Positions 17,527 through 26,746 of a stretch of DNA of 64,000 nucleotides are shown here, one piece after another. The position numbers and the translations under genes are program-made. How positions within the stretch are numbered: the first letter of the stretch is position 1; each line of letters starts with the position of its first letter. Source of the DNA: RHKX01 sp963839535 (GTDB taxonomy: Bacteria > Actinomycetota > Thermoleophilia > Solirubrobacterales > 70-9); the NCBI GenBank assembly GCA_963839535.1, contig CAWIVF010000008.1:124001-188000 (forward strand), in the 5' to 3' direction. Under the pieces are notes generated by a model. It was not told where the DNA came from. It made no database searches and worked only from the letters and a program-made list of their open reading frames with translations.

Positions 17527-18666
17527 TCATCCGATGGCGCCGGAGTCGCGCAGCGAGGCGATCTCCGTGGGCTCGAGGCCCCAGGCTGTCAGGGCCTCAT
17601 CGGTGTTCTCGCCGGGCTCCGGCGCTGGAGAGGGGGTCCCCGCCGGAGTCCCCTCGAAGCGGGGAGCGGGCGCCGGCTGCAGGGTCCCGCCGACCTCGAC
17701 GAAGCTCTCCCGCGCGGCGTTGTGGGGATGGGACGAGGCCTCCCCCAGCCCGAGCACGGGCGTCGCGCAGGCCTCCGTCCCCTCGAAGACCTCGGCCCAC
17801 TCGTCCCGCGTCCGGGTCAGGAATATCTGTGCGAAGGCGTGCTTCATCTCGGACCAGCGGTCGCGGTCCATCTGCGGGAACTCCTCCGGGTCGAGCTCGA
17901 GCAGGCGCAGCAGCTCGGCGTAGAACTGCGGCTCGAGCGCCCCGACGGCGAAGTGGCCGCCGTCGGCGGTCTCGTAGACCTCGTAGAAGTGAGCGCCGGA
18001 GTCGAGCAGGTTGGTGCCCGCCTCGTCGGTCCAGGCGCCCGTGTCGCGCATCGCGTGGATCAGGGTCGAGAGCAGGGAGGAGCCCTCGGTCATCGCCGCG
18101 TCGACCACCTGCCCCTCCCCGGTCGTGCGGGCGGAGAGGATCGCGGCCACGACCCCGAAGGCGAGCATCATCGCCCCGCCGCCGTAGTCGCCGACGAGGT
18201 TGAGCGGGAACAGCGGTCGCTCCCCCTGGCGGGCGAAGGAGCCGAGGACGCCCGCGATCGAGATGTAGTTGACGTCGTGGCCGGCGACCTTCGCCAGCGG
18301 GCCGTCCTGCCCCCAGCCGGTCATCCGCCCGTAGACGAGTGCGGGGTTCTGTTCGAGCATGGGCTCCGGCCCCAGCCCCAGGCGCTCCATCACACCGGGG
18401 CGGAACCCCTCGATCAGGGCGTCGGCGGACCCGGCGAGACGCAGCGCCAGGTCCCGTCCGTCGGGATGCTTGAGGTCACAGCCGACCGAGGGCCGGCCGC
18501 GGTGGGTGTGGTTCCAGGAGCCGGAGCCCAGGCCCGCCGCGGCGCCCGCGCGCTCGAGCCTGATCACGTCGGCGCCGGCGTCGGCGAGCATCATCGCCGC
18601 GAAGGGGCCCGGTCCGATCGAGGCGATCTCGATCACCCGCACTCCCTGAAGAGGTCCCGAGGACAT
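17527..18666 (-). CDS. CoA-transferase family III (alpha-methylacyl-CoA racemase-like)
   Basis: This is a 379-residue class III CoA-transferase/racemase. The N-terminus GVRVIEIASIGPGPFAAMML with DAGADVIRLE is characteristic. GRMTGWGQDGPLAKVAGHD includes the HD motif of racemase-type members, and the conserved DAAMTEGSSLL follows. The family converts 2-methylacyl-CoA epimers or moves CoA between carboxylic acids. Racemase-like is favoured by the closeness to Mcr/AMACR motifs. It is divergent from the peptide transporter operon, with a 183-base shared upstream region. Confidence 0.93.
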   Translation of the reverse strand: MSSGPLQGVRVIEIASIGPGPFAAMMLADAGADVIRLERAGAAAGLGSGSWNHTHRGRPSVGCDLKHPDGRDLALRLAGSADALIEGFRPGVMERLGLGPEPMLEQNPALVYGRMTGWGQDGPLAKVAGHDVNYISIAGVLGSFARQGERPLFPLNLVGDYGGGAMMLAFGVVAAILSARTTGEGQVVDAAMTEGSSLLSTLIHAMRDTGAWTDEAGTNLLDSGAHFYEVYETADGGHFAVGALEPQFYAELLRLLELDPEEFPQMDRDRWSEMKHAFAQIFLTRTRDEWAEVFEGTEACATPVLGLGEASSHPHNAARESFVEVGGTLQPAPAPRFEGTPAGTPSPAPEPGENTDEALTAWGLEPTEIASLRDSGAIG

Positions 18667-18745
18667 CGCGGCCGGACCCTAGCCAAACCTGTCCGGGGTG
18701 GTGCGGCGACGGCAGACCGCGTCCAATGCCGTCCACGATCGGTGC

Positions 18746-18776
18746 TTGGCGTCCGGACAAGTGGTAAACCTAGGGT
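18746..18776 (+). promoter_or_regulatory. Possible promoter of the peptide ABC transporter operon
   Basis: The spacer between divergent genes holds a locally AT-rich patch. TTGGCG (18746-18751) could be a -35 box, with TAGGGT (18771-18776) 19 bases further as a weak -10. Spacing and boxes are imperfect, so this is only a candidate. Confidence 0.3.
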
Positions 18777-18834
18777 TAAGACGAGGAGCGGCCGACCCCG
18801 ATAAGCGGGCGGCTGAATTGCCGCAACAAGGCTT

Positions 18835-18840
18835 AGGAGG
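18835..18840 (+). promoter_or_regulatory. Ribosome-binding site supporting a TTG start
   Basis: A full AGGAGG lies 9 bases before TTG 18850. No ATG or GTG lies in the correct window, so this decides the start of the solute-binding protein. Confidence 0.8.
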
Positions 18841-18849
18841 CTTTGCGAC

Positions 18850-20574
18850 TTGAAGTACTTGGGAGATTTCCGCCGTTCCCCCTTCCGCACGATTCTGCTC
18901 GCGATGGTGTTCGCCATCGCCGCGATCGGGCTCTCCGCCTGTGGCAGTGACGACGATTCGTCCAGCTCCTCGAGCTCCGGCGAGCTGATCGAGGGCGGCG
19001 AGATCGAGATCGCGCAGACCTCCCAGCCCGACTACCTGGATCCGGCGCTCTCCTACACCGTCAACGGCTGGGAGCCGATGTGGCTCGTCTACACGCCGCT
19101 GCTGACCTACGCCCACGAGGAGGGCGAGGCCGGAGCGGAGCTGATCCCGGGCCTGGCGGAGGAGCTCCCCGAGGTCTCCGAGGACGGCCTGACCTACACG
19201 CTGACCCTGCGTGACGGCCTCACCTACTCCGACGGCCAGCCGGTCGTCGCGAGCGACTTCGAGCACACGCTCAAGCGCGTGCTCAACCTCGAGTCCGGCG
19301 GCCTGTCCTTCTACGAGGTGATCGAGGGCGCCACCGAGTACCTGCAGGCCGGCAAGTCGGAGGGCGACATCTCCGGGATCGAGACCGACGACAAGACGGG
19401 CGAGATCACGATCACGCTCAACGAGCCGGCCGCCGACTTCTCCAACATCCTGGCGATGAACTTCGCCGGCCTGGTCCCGAGCGACACCCCGTTCGAGAAC
19501 ATGACCGAGCAGCCGGCGCCGGGCGTCGGGCCGTACGTCCTGACCGAGTCGGTGCCGAACCGCCAGTTCGTGATGGAGCGGCGCAAGGACTTCGCCGACC
19601 TCGGGATCGAGGGCGTCCCCCCGGGACACGTCGACAAGATCACGACGAACATCGTCAAGGATCAGTCGCAGCAGTCCCAGGACGTGCTCAACAACGAGCT
19701 CGACTACATGCAGGATCCCCCCACGGCCGACCTGAAGCCGACCGTGAACGAGGAGGTGGGCCCGGACGGCAGCGAGGAGCAGCGCTACGAGGAGTTCACG
19801 ACGAGCTCCACGTACTACTTCTTCATGAACACCCGGGAGGCGCCGTTCGACGACCCGGAGGTGCGCGAGGCGGTCAACATCGGCCTCGACAAGGTCGCCC
19901 TCGCCCGGCTCTTCGCCGGCGAGCTGGCACCGGGCTGCACGTTCCTACCGCCCGGATTCCCCGGCTACGACGAGGCGCTCGACACGACCGAGTGCCCGTG
20001 GGGTGACCCGAACGCCGCGCCGGACGTCGAGGCCGCAAGGCAGATGATCGAGGACGCCGGCGCCGCCGGGACCAAGGTCACGGTCTGGGGCAACAACGAC
20101 GACCCGACCGACAAGGTGACCGAGGAGTACGCCGAGCAGCTCAACGACCTCGGGTTCGACGCGACTCCGAAGATCGTCGACGCCGGCGTCTACTTCCAGA
20201 CGATCGGCAACGAGAAGACGGGCGCTCAGACCGGGTTCGCCAACTGGTTCTCGGACTACCCGCATCCGCTGAACTTCTACTTCCTGGTCGACGGCGACAC
20301 GATCCAGCCGACGAACAACCAGAACTTCAGCAACGTCGACGATCCGCAGATCAACGACACCATCGACGAGCTGCGGCTGGAGCCGGACCTGACGGCGGTC
20401 ACGAGCGACTGGGAGGAGCTGGACAACTACCTGGTCAACGAGTCCTACGTCGCGCCGTACGGCCACAGGAAGCTGGCGACGTTCGTCAGTGAGCGGATCG
20501 ACTTCGAGTCGACCCTGTTCCACCCGCTCTACTACAACGACTACACCAGCTTCCAGCTGAAGGCTGAGGAGTAG
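18850..20574 (+). CDS. ABC transporter solute-binding lipoprotein, family 5 (peptide type)
   Basis: This is an extracytoplasmic receptor of 574 residues for a peptide/nickel/opine-type importer. A lipobox ends at C31 (IGLSAC). A Ser-rich linker precedes the SBP family 5 domain, which starts at the conserved YLDPALSYTVNGWEP region; YTLTLRDGLTYSDGQPV is the family signature. The TTG at 18850 is supported by AGGAGG at 18835-18840 with a 9-base spacer. It heads a five-gene operon with two permeases and two ATPases. The ligand is not determinable, but oligopeptides are most likely. Confidence 0.95.
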   Translation: MKYLGDFRRSPFRTILLAMVFAIAAIGLSACGSDDDSSSSSSSGELIEGGEIEIAQTSQPDYLDPALSYTVNGWEPMWLVYTPLLTYAHEEGEAGAELIPGLAEELPEVSEDGLTYTLTLRDGLTYSDGQPVVASDFEHTLKRVLNLESGGLSFYEVIEGATEYLQAGKSEGDISGIETDDKTGEITITLNEPAADFSNILAMNFAGLVPSDTPFENMTEQPAPGVGPYVLTESVPNRQFVMERRKDFADLGIEGVPPGHVDKITTNIVKDQSQQSQDVLNNELDYMQDPPTADLKPTVNEEVGPDGSEEQRYEEFTTSSTYYFFMNTREAPFDDPEVREAVNIGLDKVALARLFAGELAPGCTFLPPGFPGYDEALDTTECPWGDPNAAPDVEAARQMIEDAGAAGTKVTVWGNNDDPTDKVTEEYAEQLNDLGFDATPKIVDAGVYFQTIGNEKTGAQTGFANWFSDYPHPLNFYFLVDGDTIQPTNNQNFSNVDDPQINDTIDELRLEPDLTAVTSDWEELDNYLVNESYVAPYGHRKLATFVSERIDFESTLFHPLYYNDYTSFQLKAEE

Positions 20575-20595
20575 AGGGCAGGTAGGGCCGGGCGG

Positions 20596-21675
20596 GTGAG
20601 CGGCGGAGCCGGCGACGGCGCCCTCGCCGCCGGAGTCGCACCGGAGCTGATAGCCGCCGACGGCGGCGCCGACGAGATCGCCGGGATGAGCCCCGGCCGT
20701 CTCGCCAGGCGCCGCCTTCGCCGGAACCGGGGCGCGCTGTTCGCCGGCATCACCTTCGCCCTGCTCGTGCTCGCCTGCCTGGCCGCGCCGCTCTGGGCGA
20801 ACCACGTCGCCCACCGGACCCCCGACGACACGCCGGCCGGGACCGAGACGATCGAGATGGACGGCGAGGAGGTGCTGATCCTCGGGCTCGACGGCATCCC
20901 GATCGGCCCGACCTGGCGCGGCGAGTACTTCCTCGGCGCCGACAGCAGCGGCCGCGACGTGATGGTGCGGCTGCTCTACGGCGGACGCAACTCGCTGCTC
21001 ATCGGCGCCGCGGCCGCCCTGGTCACCACCATTCTCGCCGCCCTGACCGGGCTGCTGGCGGGCTACTTCCGCGGCTTCACGGATACCGCACTGAGCGCCG
21101 GGATGGACGTGATCTGGGCGTTCCCGGTGATCCTGCTGGGAATCGCCCTCGGCGTCGCCTTCGCCGAGAGCGGGATCAACCTCGGCTTCACGACGATCGC
21201 GAGCGGATCGCTGCTGATCCCGATCCTCGTCATCGCGGTCGTCTACGTGCCGTATCTGGCGCGGCCGATCCGCGGCGAGGTGCTGGCGCTGCGTGAGAAG
21301 GAGTTCGTCGAGGCGGCGCGCTCGCAGGGGATGGGGTCGGTCCGGATCATGCTGCGCGAGGTCCTGCCGAACGTCGTCACGCTCCTCCTCGTCTTCTTCC
21401 CGCTGATGGTTGCCAACGCGATCCTGCTCGAGGCCGCCCTCTCCTTCCTCGGCGCCGGCGTGCAGCCACCGAGCCCCTCATGGGGCACGATGCTCGACGA
21501 CGGCGTCTCGCGGATCATCACCGCGCCGTTCCTGGCGATCGTCCCGGGCGCGATGGTGGTGCTCACCGTGCTCACCCTGAACGCGTTCGCCGACGGCGTC
21601 CGCAGCGCCCTCGATCCGCGGGCCAAGCTGAAGGCGCGGTGTCTGAGATGGCCCGCTTCATCGTCCGCCGGCTGA
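20596..21675 (+). CDS. Peptide-type ABC transporter permease (DppC-like)
   Basis: This is an inner-membrane permease of 359 residues. An OppC-type N-terminal segment (LARRRLRRNRGALFAGITF) leads to the first membrane helix. The EYFLGADSSGRDVMVRLLYGGRNSL motif region is typical of DppC/OppC, and the ATPase-contact loop is EFVEAARSQGMGSVRIMLREVLPN. GTG is the start codon. The last 14 or so residues (KARCLRWP onward) are read out of frame with the next gene, which begins inside it, so the true C-terminus might be slightly shorter. Confidence 0.94.
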   Translation: MSGGAGDGALAAGVAPELIAADGGADEIAGMSPGRLARRRLRRNRGALFAGITFALLVLACLAAPLWANHVAHRTPDDTPAGTETIEMDGEEVLILGLDGIPIGPTWRGEYFLGADSSGRDVMVRLLYGGRNSLLIGAAAALVTTILAALTGLLAGYFRGFTDTALSAGMDVIWAFPVILLGIALGVAFAESGINLGFTTIASGSLLIPILVIAVVYVPYLARPIRGEVLALREKEFVEAARSQGMGSVRIMLREVLPNVVTLLLVFFPLMVANAILLEAALSFLGAGVQPPSPSWGTMLDDGVSRIITAPFLAIVPGAMVVLTVLTLNAFADGVRSALDPRAKLKARCLRWPASSSAG

Positions 21676-22622
21676 TCTCGATGGTCTTCGTGCTGTTCGT
21701 CGTCTCGGTGCTCGTCTTCGCGATCTTCAACGTCCTGCCCGGTGGCGACCCGGCGGTGCGGATGGCCGGCCGGCAGCCGACCGAGACGCAGATCGAGGCG
21801 ATCCGCGAGGAGTGGGGCTTCAACGACAGCGTCCTCACGCAGTACGTGACCACGATGGAGAAGGTCTTCACCGGCGACCTCGTCTCCTACTTCACCCAGC
21901 TCGACGTCATCAACGAGATCTGGAAGGGGCTGCCGCGAACCCTCTGGCTCGCGCTCGGGGCGATGGTGCTGTGGATGTTCTTCTCGATCGCGCTCGGGCT
22001 CTACAGCGCGGTGCGGGCGGGGGGCAAGCGGGACCGCTTCTTCACGCTGCTCGCCCTGATCGGGATCTCGATGCCGGTGTTCTGGATCGGCGCCCTGATG
22101 AACCACTACCTCGGGTACGAGCTCGGGCTCTTCCCGAACGGCGGTTACGTGCCGCTGACCGAGGACCCGGTCGACTGGCTCCACCACATGATCCTGCCGT
22201 GGACCGCGCTCTCGATCCTGTTCATCGGGGTCTACTCGCGGATCCTGCGCTCCAACCTGATCGAGACGATGAGCGAGGACTTCGTGCGCACCGCGCGGGC
22301 CAAGGGGCTCTCCGAGCGCCAGGTCATGCTGCGCCACGTCCTGCGCAACTCGATGATCCCGGTGGTGACCCTGTGGGGCCTCGACTTCGGCGCCCTGATC
22401 GGCGGCGGCGCGATCCTCACCGAGGCGGTCTTCGACCTCCAGGGCGTCGGCCAGTACACGGCGGACGCGATCGGGCAGCTCGATCAGCCACCGCTGATCG
22501 CGGTGACGATGTTCGGCGCCTTCATGATCGTCTTCCTGAACACGATCGTGGACATCCTCTACGCCCGCCTCGACCCGAGGATCCGGCTGAGCGGCGGCGG
22601 CGTGGGCCGAGGGGCGGGCTGA
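21639..22622 (+). CDS. Peptide-type ABC transporter permease (DppB-like)
   Basis: This is the second permease of the transporter, about 327 residues with six membrane segments. The N-terminal FIVRRLISMVFVLFVVSVLVF helix and PGGDPAVRMAG are DppB hallmarks. The cytoplasmic EAA-type loop is EDFVRTARAKGLSERQVMLRHVLRN. Starts at GTG 21639 or ATG 21648 are both plausible. Either overlaps the end of the DppC-like gene, which implies translational coupling. Its TGA overlaps the ATG of the first ATPase by one base. Confidence 0.94.
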   Translation: MSEMARFIVRRLISMVFVLFVVSVLVFAIFNVLPGGDPAVRMAGRQPTETQIEAIREEWGFNDSVLTQYVTTMEKVFTGDLVSYFTQLDVINEIWKGLPRTLWLALGAMVLWMFFSIALGLYSAVRAGGKRDRFFTLLALIGISMPVFWIGALMNHYLGYELGLFPNGGYVPLTEDPVDWLHHMILPWTALSILFIGVYSRILRSNLIETMSEDFVRTARAKGLSERQVMLRHVLRNSMIPVVTLWGLDFGALIGGGAILTEAVFDLQGVGQYTADAIGQLDQPPLIAVTMFGAFMIVFLNTIVDILYARLDPRIRLSGGGVGRGAG

Positions 22623-23647
22623 TGGGAGCCGAACCGCTGCTGCGGGTCGAGGATCTCCGCGTCGGGTTCCGGACGGAGTCGGGCACCGTCCAGGCCGTGG
22701 ACTCGGTGTCGTTCTCGGTCGAGCCCGGGGAGGTGCTCGCGATCGTCGGCGAGTCCGGGTCCGGGAAGTCGGTGACGGCGATGACGCTCATGGGGCTCAC
22801 GCGCAGCCCGAACGCGACGATCTCCGGGGCGGCCACGCTCGCCGGCCAGGACCTGCTCGGAGCGAGCGACGAGGAGCTGCAGGGGATCCGCGGCGAGCGG
22901 ATGGCGATGATCTTCCAGGACCCGATGAGCTCGCTCAATCCCGTCTACCGGGTGGGCGACCAGATCGCCGAGATGATCCTCGCCCATCGCGACGTGAGCA
23001 AGGCGGAGGCGCTGGAGAGGGCCGGGGAGCTGATGAAGTCGGTGGGGATCCCGGACGCCGACGAGCGGCTCAGCTCCTATCCGCACGAGTTCTCCGGCGG
23101 GATGCGCCAGCGGGTGATGATCGCGATGGCGCTCTCGCTCGAGCCCGAGCTGCTGATCGCCGACGAGCCGACGACCGCCCTCGACGTGACGATCCAGGCC
23201 CAGATCCTGCGGTTGATCTCGGTCCTGAACCAGGAGCGCGGGGTGGCGACGATCCTGATCACCCACGATCTCGGTGTGGTCGCCGAGATCGCCGATCGCG
23301 TCCTGGTCATGTACGGCGGCCGCGTGATCGAGGTCGGCACCCTCGACGAGATCTTCTACGAGCCTCAGCATCCCTACACCTGGGGCCTGCTCGGTTCGGT
23401 CACCCGCATCGACCGGCCGAAGCTGGACCGGCTGGCCCAGATCGAGGGACAGCCGCCGTCGCTGATGAACGCGCCGCAGGGCTGCCACTTCCGCCCGCGG
23501 TGCCGCTTCGCCCACGACGCCTGCCTCGCCGTCCCCGCGCTCGAGGTTCGCGGGGGGAGCCCGGGCCACGCCGACCGCTGCGTGATCCCCGCCGCCGAGA
23601 AGCCGGCGGCCCGCGAACAGATCCTCGGCGTTCCCGCGGAGGCCTAG
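22622..23647 (+). CDS. Peptide-type ABC transporter ATP-binding protein (DppD-like)
   Basis: This is a cytoplasmic ATPase of 341 residues. Walker A is GESGSGKS (residues 43-50), the Q-loop sits in MIFQDPMSSLNP, the ABC signature is FSGGMRQR, Walker B is LLIADEP, and the switch histidine is in ITHDLG. The oligopeptide/dipeptide C-terminal extension with its cysteine motif (GCHFRPRCRFAHDAC) can bind an Fe-S cluster in relatives. It is the third transporter gene, and the start overlaps the permease stop. Confidence 0.96.
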   Translation: MGAEPLLRVEDLRVGFRTESGTVQAVDSVSFSVEPGEVLAIVGESGSGKSVTAMTLMGLTRSPNATISGAATLAGQDLLGASDEELQGIRGERMAMIFQDPMSSLNPVYRVGDQIAEMILAHRDVSKAEALERAGELMKSVGIPDADERLSSYPHEFSGGMRQRVMIAMALSLEPELLIADEPTTALDVTIQAQILRLISVLNQERGVATILITHDLGVVAEIADRVLVMYGGRVIEVGTLDEIFYEPQHPYTWGLLGSVTRIDRPKLDRLAQIEGQPPSLMNAPQGCHFRPRCRFAHDACLAVPALEVRGGSPGHADRCVIPAAEKPAAREQILGVPAEA

Positions 23648-24694
23648 GTGGAGGCGGCGACCGCAGCCCAGCCGATGACGCCCGCGGCGGGAGAGGCACC
23701 GCTGCTCGAGGTCACCGACCTGGTCAAGCACTTCCCGATCAAGGACGGGATCGTCTTCGATCGCCAGGTCGGCGCCGTTCAGGCCGTCGACGGCGTCTCG
23801 TTCACACTGCAGCCCGGCGAGACGCTCGGCCTGGTCGGTGAGTCCGGGTGCGGCAAGTCGACGCTGGCGCGAACCGTCCTCCAGCTGCTCGAGCCGAGCT
23901 CGGGATCGGTCAAGTTCAAGGGCCAGGAGCTCGTCGGCCTGAGTCGGCGCGCGATTCGCCCGCTACGCCGCGAGATGCAGATGGTCTTCCAGGATCCGCA
24001 GGCCTCGCTGAACCCCCGTAAGCGCGTGATCCAGATCATCGGGGACCCGATGAAGATGCATGGCATCGCCTCGGGAGGCGAGCTCCGCAAGCGCGTCGAG
24101 GAGCTACTCGATCGCGTCGGGATGGCCCCCGACCACGCCGATCGCTACCCGCACGAGTTCTCAGGCGGGCAGCGACAGCGGATCGGCATCGCCCGCGCCC
24201 TCGCCCTCGAGCCCTCCCTGATCGTCGCCGACGAGCCCGTCTCGGCGCTCGACGTCTCGATCCAGGCGCAGATCATCAACCTGCTCGAGGACCTCCAGGA
24301 CGAGCTCGACCTGACCTTCCTCTTCGTCGCCCACGACCTCAGCGTCGTCCGCCACGTCTCCGACCGGATCGCCGTCATGTACCTCGGCAAGATCGTCGAG
24401 ATCGGTCCCGCCGAGGCCGTCTGCACGACCCCGATCCACCCGTACACGCTGTCGCTCCTCGGCGCCGTGCCGATCCCGGACCCGCGCGAGAACCGCCGGC
24501 GGGAGCACATCGTCCTCGAGGGTGACGTGCCGAGCCCGGCCAACCCACCGCCCGCCTGCCGCTTCCACACCCGCTGCCCGCGGGCGACCGAGATCTGCTC
24601 GCGCGACGAGCCTCCGCTGATCGAACATCGGCGGGGCCACTGGGCGGCCTGCCACCACCCGCTGCCGCAAGACGCGGGCGCCGCGGTCGTCTAG
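23648..24694 (+). CDS. Peptide-type ABC transporter ATP-binding protein (DppF-like)
   Basis: This is the partner ATPase of 348 residues, starting with GTG directly after the DppD-like stop. Walker A is GESGCGKS (residues 64-71), the Q-loop is MVFQDPQASLNPR, the signature is FSGGQRQR, Walker B is LIVADEP and the H-loop is VAHDLS. The C-terminal extension has ACRFHTRCPRATEIC. The two ATPases together with the two permeases and the receptor form a complete importer. The gene ends in a 4-base convergent overlap with the esterase gene. Confidence 0.96.
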   Translation: MEAATAAQPMTPAAGEAPLLEVTDLVKHFPIKDGIVFDRQVGAVQAVDGVSFTLQPGETLGLVGESGCGKSTLARTVLQLLEPSSGSVKFKGQELVGLSRRAIRPLRREMQMVFQDPQASLNPRKRVIQIIGDPMKMHGIASGGELRKRVEELLDRVGMAPDHADRYPHEFSGGQRQRIGIARALALEPSLIVADEPVSALDVSIQAQIINLLEDLQDELDLTFLFVAHDLSVVRHVSDRIAVMYLGKIVEIGPAEAVCTTPIHPYTLSLLGAVPIPDPRENRRREHIVLEGDVPSPANPPPACRFHTRCPRATEICSRDEPPLIEHRRGHWAACHHPLPQDAGAAVV

Positions 24695-25614
24695 TCGAGG
24701 CGACGGCCCAGGAAGGCCGCGACGGCCTCCAGCGCCTCACGGGATCCGCGCAGATAGCCGGCGAACGCCTGGAAGTCGTGCCACCAGCCGTCGAAGCGCT
24801 GCAGCTCGACCTCCACGCCTGAGGCCCAGGCTCGGTCGGCGAACCTGGTCGAGTCGTCGAGCAGGATCTCGTCCGAGCCGACCTGGATCAGCGTCGGCGG
24901 CAGCCTCCGCAGATCGGCGAAGAGCGGCGAGACCTGCGGGTCGGTCAGCCGCATCCCCCCGGCATGCGCCCGCGCGCCCATCTCGGCGAAGCGGATCGAG
25001 AGCATCGGGTCCCTGCGCGCGTTCAGCGCGACGCTCGACCCCGACAGGGAGAGGTCGAGGAACGGCGAGATCAGCACGAGTGCGGCAGGCGAGACCAGCC
25101 CCATCTCGGGCAGCGCCAGCGCGGTGCTCACGGCGAGGGCGCCGCCGGCGGAGTCGCCGACGATCGCCGTCCGCTTCGCCGAATGGCCGAGCTCGAGGAT
25201 CGAGCGGTAGGCCTCGAAGAGGTCGTCGACCGGCGCCGGGTAGGGATGCTCGGGCGCAAGGCGATAGTCCAGGACGTAGACGTCCGCCCCGGTGATCTCG
25301 GCGATCCAGGCCGCGAAGCCGTGGTAGGTGGACCCGCCGCCGGCGACGAAGCAGCCACCGTGGACGAAGAGGATCGCGTCGCGCTCGGCCAGCTCGGTCG
25401 GGCCGACCAGGCCGGCAGCGTCCGAGCGCATCCGCAGCATCGGCACCTCGCCGACCCAGAGCTCCTGCTGGTCGACGCCCTTCGGCCGGCGGGTCGAGCG
25501 CCCGAGTACGGCCGCCCAGCGGCGCTGGGCCGACAGCGGGAGCGACGAGCCCAGCCAGGGCTTGAACATGACCCGGAGACCGAGGCGGACGAAGGCTTTG
25601 AGCACGGCCTGCAT
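24691..25614 (-). CDS. Alpha/beta hydrolase, hormone-sensitive-lipase family esterase
   Basis: The 307-residue enzyme hydrolyses carboxylic esters. The HGG oxyanion motif is FVHGGCFVAGGG, with Cys where most members have Gly. The nucleophile elbow is VGDSAGGAL, the acidic residue lies in the VGSDEILLDDS region, and the catalytic His is near WWHDFQ. I chose the ATG at 25614 (MQAVLKAF). A longer in-frame start at 25695 would occupy most of the spacer to nuoJ and adds a Gly/Arg-rich stretch unlike the family. It is divergent from nuoJ. Confidence 0.9.
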   Translation of the reverse strand: MQAVLKAFVRLGLRVMFKPWLGSSLPLSAQRRWAAVLGRSTRRPKGVDQQELWVGEVPMLRMRSDAAGLVGPTELAERDAILFVHGGCFVAGGGSTYHGFAAWIAEITGADVYVLDYRLAPEHPYPAPVDDLFEAYRSILELGHSAKRTAIVGDSAGGALAVSTALALPEMGLVSPAALVLISPFLDLSLSGSSVALNARRDPMLSIRFAEMGARAHAGGMRLTDPQVSPLFADLRRLPPTLIQVGSDEILLDDSTRFADRAWASGVEVELQRFDGWWHDFQAFAGYLRGSREALEAVAAFLGRRLD

Positions 25615-25709
25615 GGTCCGGGGGGACCCTAGACGGTCGATTCCGGCCCCGGCCGTCCGCGCCGTCAGCGAGGGACGCCCTCGGCCCCCCGCCAATAGGA
25701 TGCGGCGGA

Positions 25710-26447
25710 ATGGAGCAGGTCGCCTTCTTCGCCGGCGCGATCGGCGCCCTCGGCGGCGCGATCGCGGTCATCGCACTGCGGAATCCGTTCTACAGCGTGC
25801 TCGCGCTGGTCGTCCACCTGTTCTCGCTCGCCGGCCTCTTCCTGCTGCTGCACGCGGAGTTCATCGCCGCCGCCCAGGTGGTCGTCTACGCCGGGGCCGT
25901 GATGGTCCTCTACGTCTTCGTCGCCGCCTACGTCGGCGGGTTCGAGGAGCCCCTCTGGGACGCGATCCCGGGCCAGCGGATCCTCGCGCCGCTGCTCGGG
26001 CTGGCTCTGTTCATCGAGCTCTCGATCGCCGTGCTCGGCACCGGCCTGAAGTCGCTGGAGAGCTCCGGACCGACGATCCCCTTCGGCTTCGGCTCGCCGG
26101 AGGAGATCGGCCGGCTCCTGCTCGAGCAGTTCCTGATCCCCTTCGAGGCGGCCTCCCTCCTGCTGCTGATCGCCGCCGTGGGCGCCGTCGTCCTCGCCGC
26201 CCGCCGCCCGGCGCTCGAGGCCGCCGGGGTCGAGGCCGGGCCGGAGCCCGACCGGGCGCCCCCCGCCCCGCCCCCGGAGCCGACGCCGGGGACCGCGATC
26301 GGCGGCGACTCCTGGGACCGCAGGGCGCGCGAGCCGGCTGCCGCCGACCTCGCGCCTGATCCCGAGGGCCGCACCGAGGGCGGTCCCGCTCCCGAGATGC
26401 CGGCCGCGGTCGCGCCGCGTGCCGCCGGTGGCAGGGAGGGCGACTGA
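25710..26447 (+). CDS. nuoJ: NADH-quinone oxidoreductase subunit J
   Basis: NuoJ is a small membrane subunit of the complex I proton arm. Residues 1-165 hold five hydrophobic segments, with the conserved RNPFYSVLALVVHLFSLAG and AAQVVVYAGAVMVLYVFV motifs. About 75 C-terminal residues form a Pro/Ala/Glu-rich cytoplasmic tail, which makes the 245-residue product longer than typical NuoJ (about 165-200). It begins the third nuo block, about 15.5 kb after nuoI, and is divergent from the esterase. The stop overlaps the nuoK ATG by one base. Confidence 0.96.
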   Translation: MEQVAFFAGAIGALGGAIAVIALRNPFYSVLALVVHLFSLAGLFLLLHAEFIAAAQVVVYAGAVMVLYVFVAAYVGGFEEPLWDAIPGQRILAPLLGLALFIELSIAVLGTGLKSLESSGPTIPFGFGSPEEIGRLLLEQFLIPFEAASLLLLIAAVGAVVLAARRPALEAAGVEAGPEPDRAPPAPPPEPTPGTAIGGDSWDRRAREPAAADLAPDPEGRTEGGPAPEMPAAVAPRAAGGREGD

Positions 26448-26746
26448 TGGACCTCACCTGGTACCTGATCCTGAGCGCGCTCCTGTTCTCGATCGGAGCC
26501 GGCGGCGTGCTGATCCGCCGCAGCCCACTCGTCATCCTGCTCTGCCTCGAGCTGATGCTGAACAGCAGCAACCTCGCCCTGCTCACCTTCGCCCGCAGCT
26601 CGGGGACCGCCGACGGGCAGATCTTCGCCCTGATCGTGATGGTCGTGGCCGCCTGCGAGGTCGTCGTCGGCCTCGGGCTGATCGTCGCGATGTACCGCCG
26701 CCGGCTGCCGCTCGACGTCGATGAGAACCGGGGCCTGCGCGGATGA
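26447..26746 (+). CDS. nuoK: NADH-quinone oxidoreductase subunit K
   Basis: NuoK has 99 residues and three membrane helices. The conserved glutamates of the proton channel are in LLCLELMLNSSNLALL (TM2) and in VVAACEVVVGLGLIVAMYRR (TM3). Length matches the usual 100. Its ATG overlaps the nuoJ stop and its end overlaps nuoL by four bases, so J-K-L are translationally coupled. Confidence 0.97.
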   Translation: MDLTWYLILSALLFSIGAGGVLIRRSPLVILLCLELMLNSSNLALLTFARSSGTADGQIFALIVMVVAACEVVVGLGLIVAMYRRRLPLDVDENRGLRG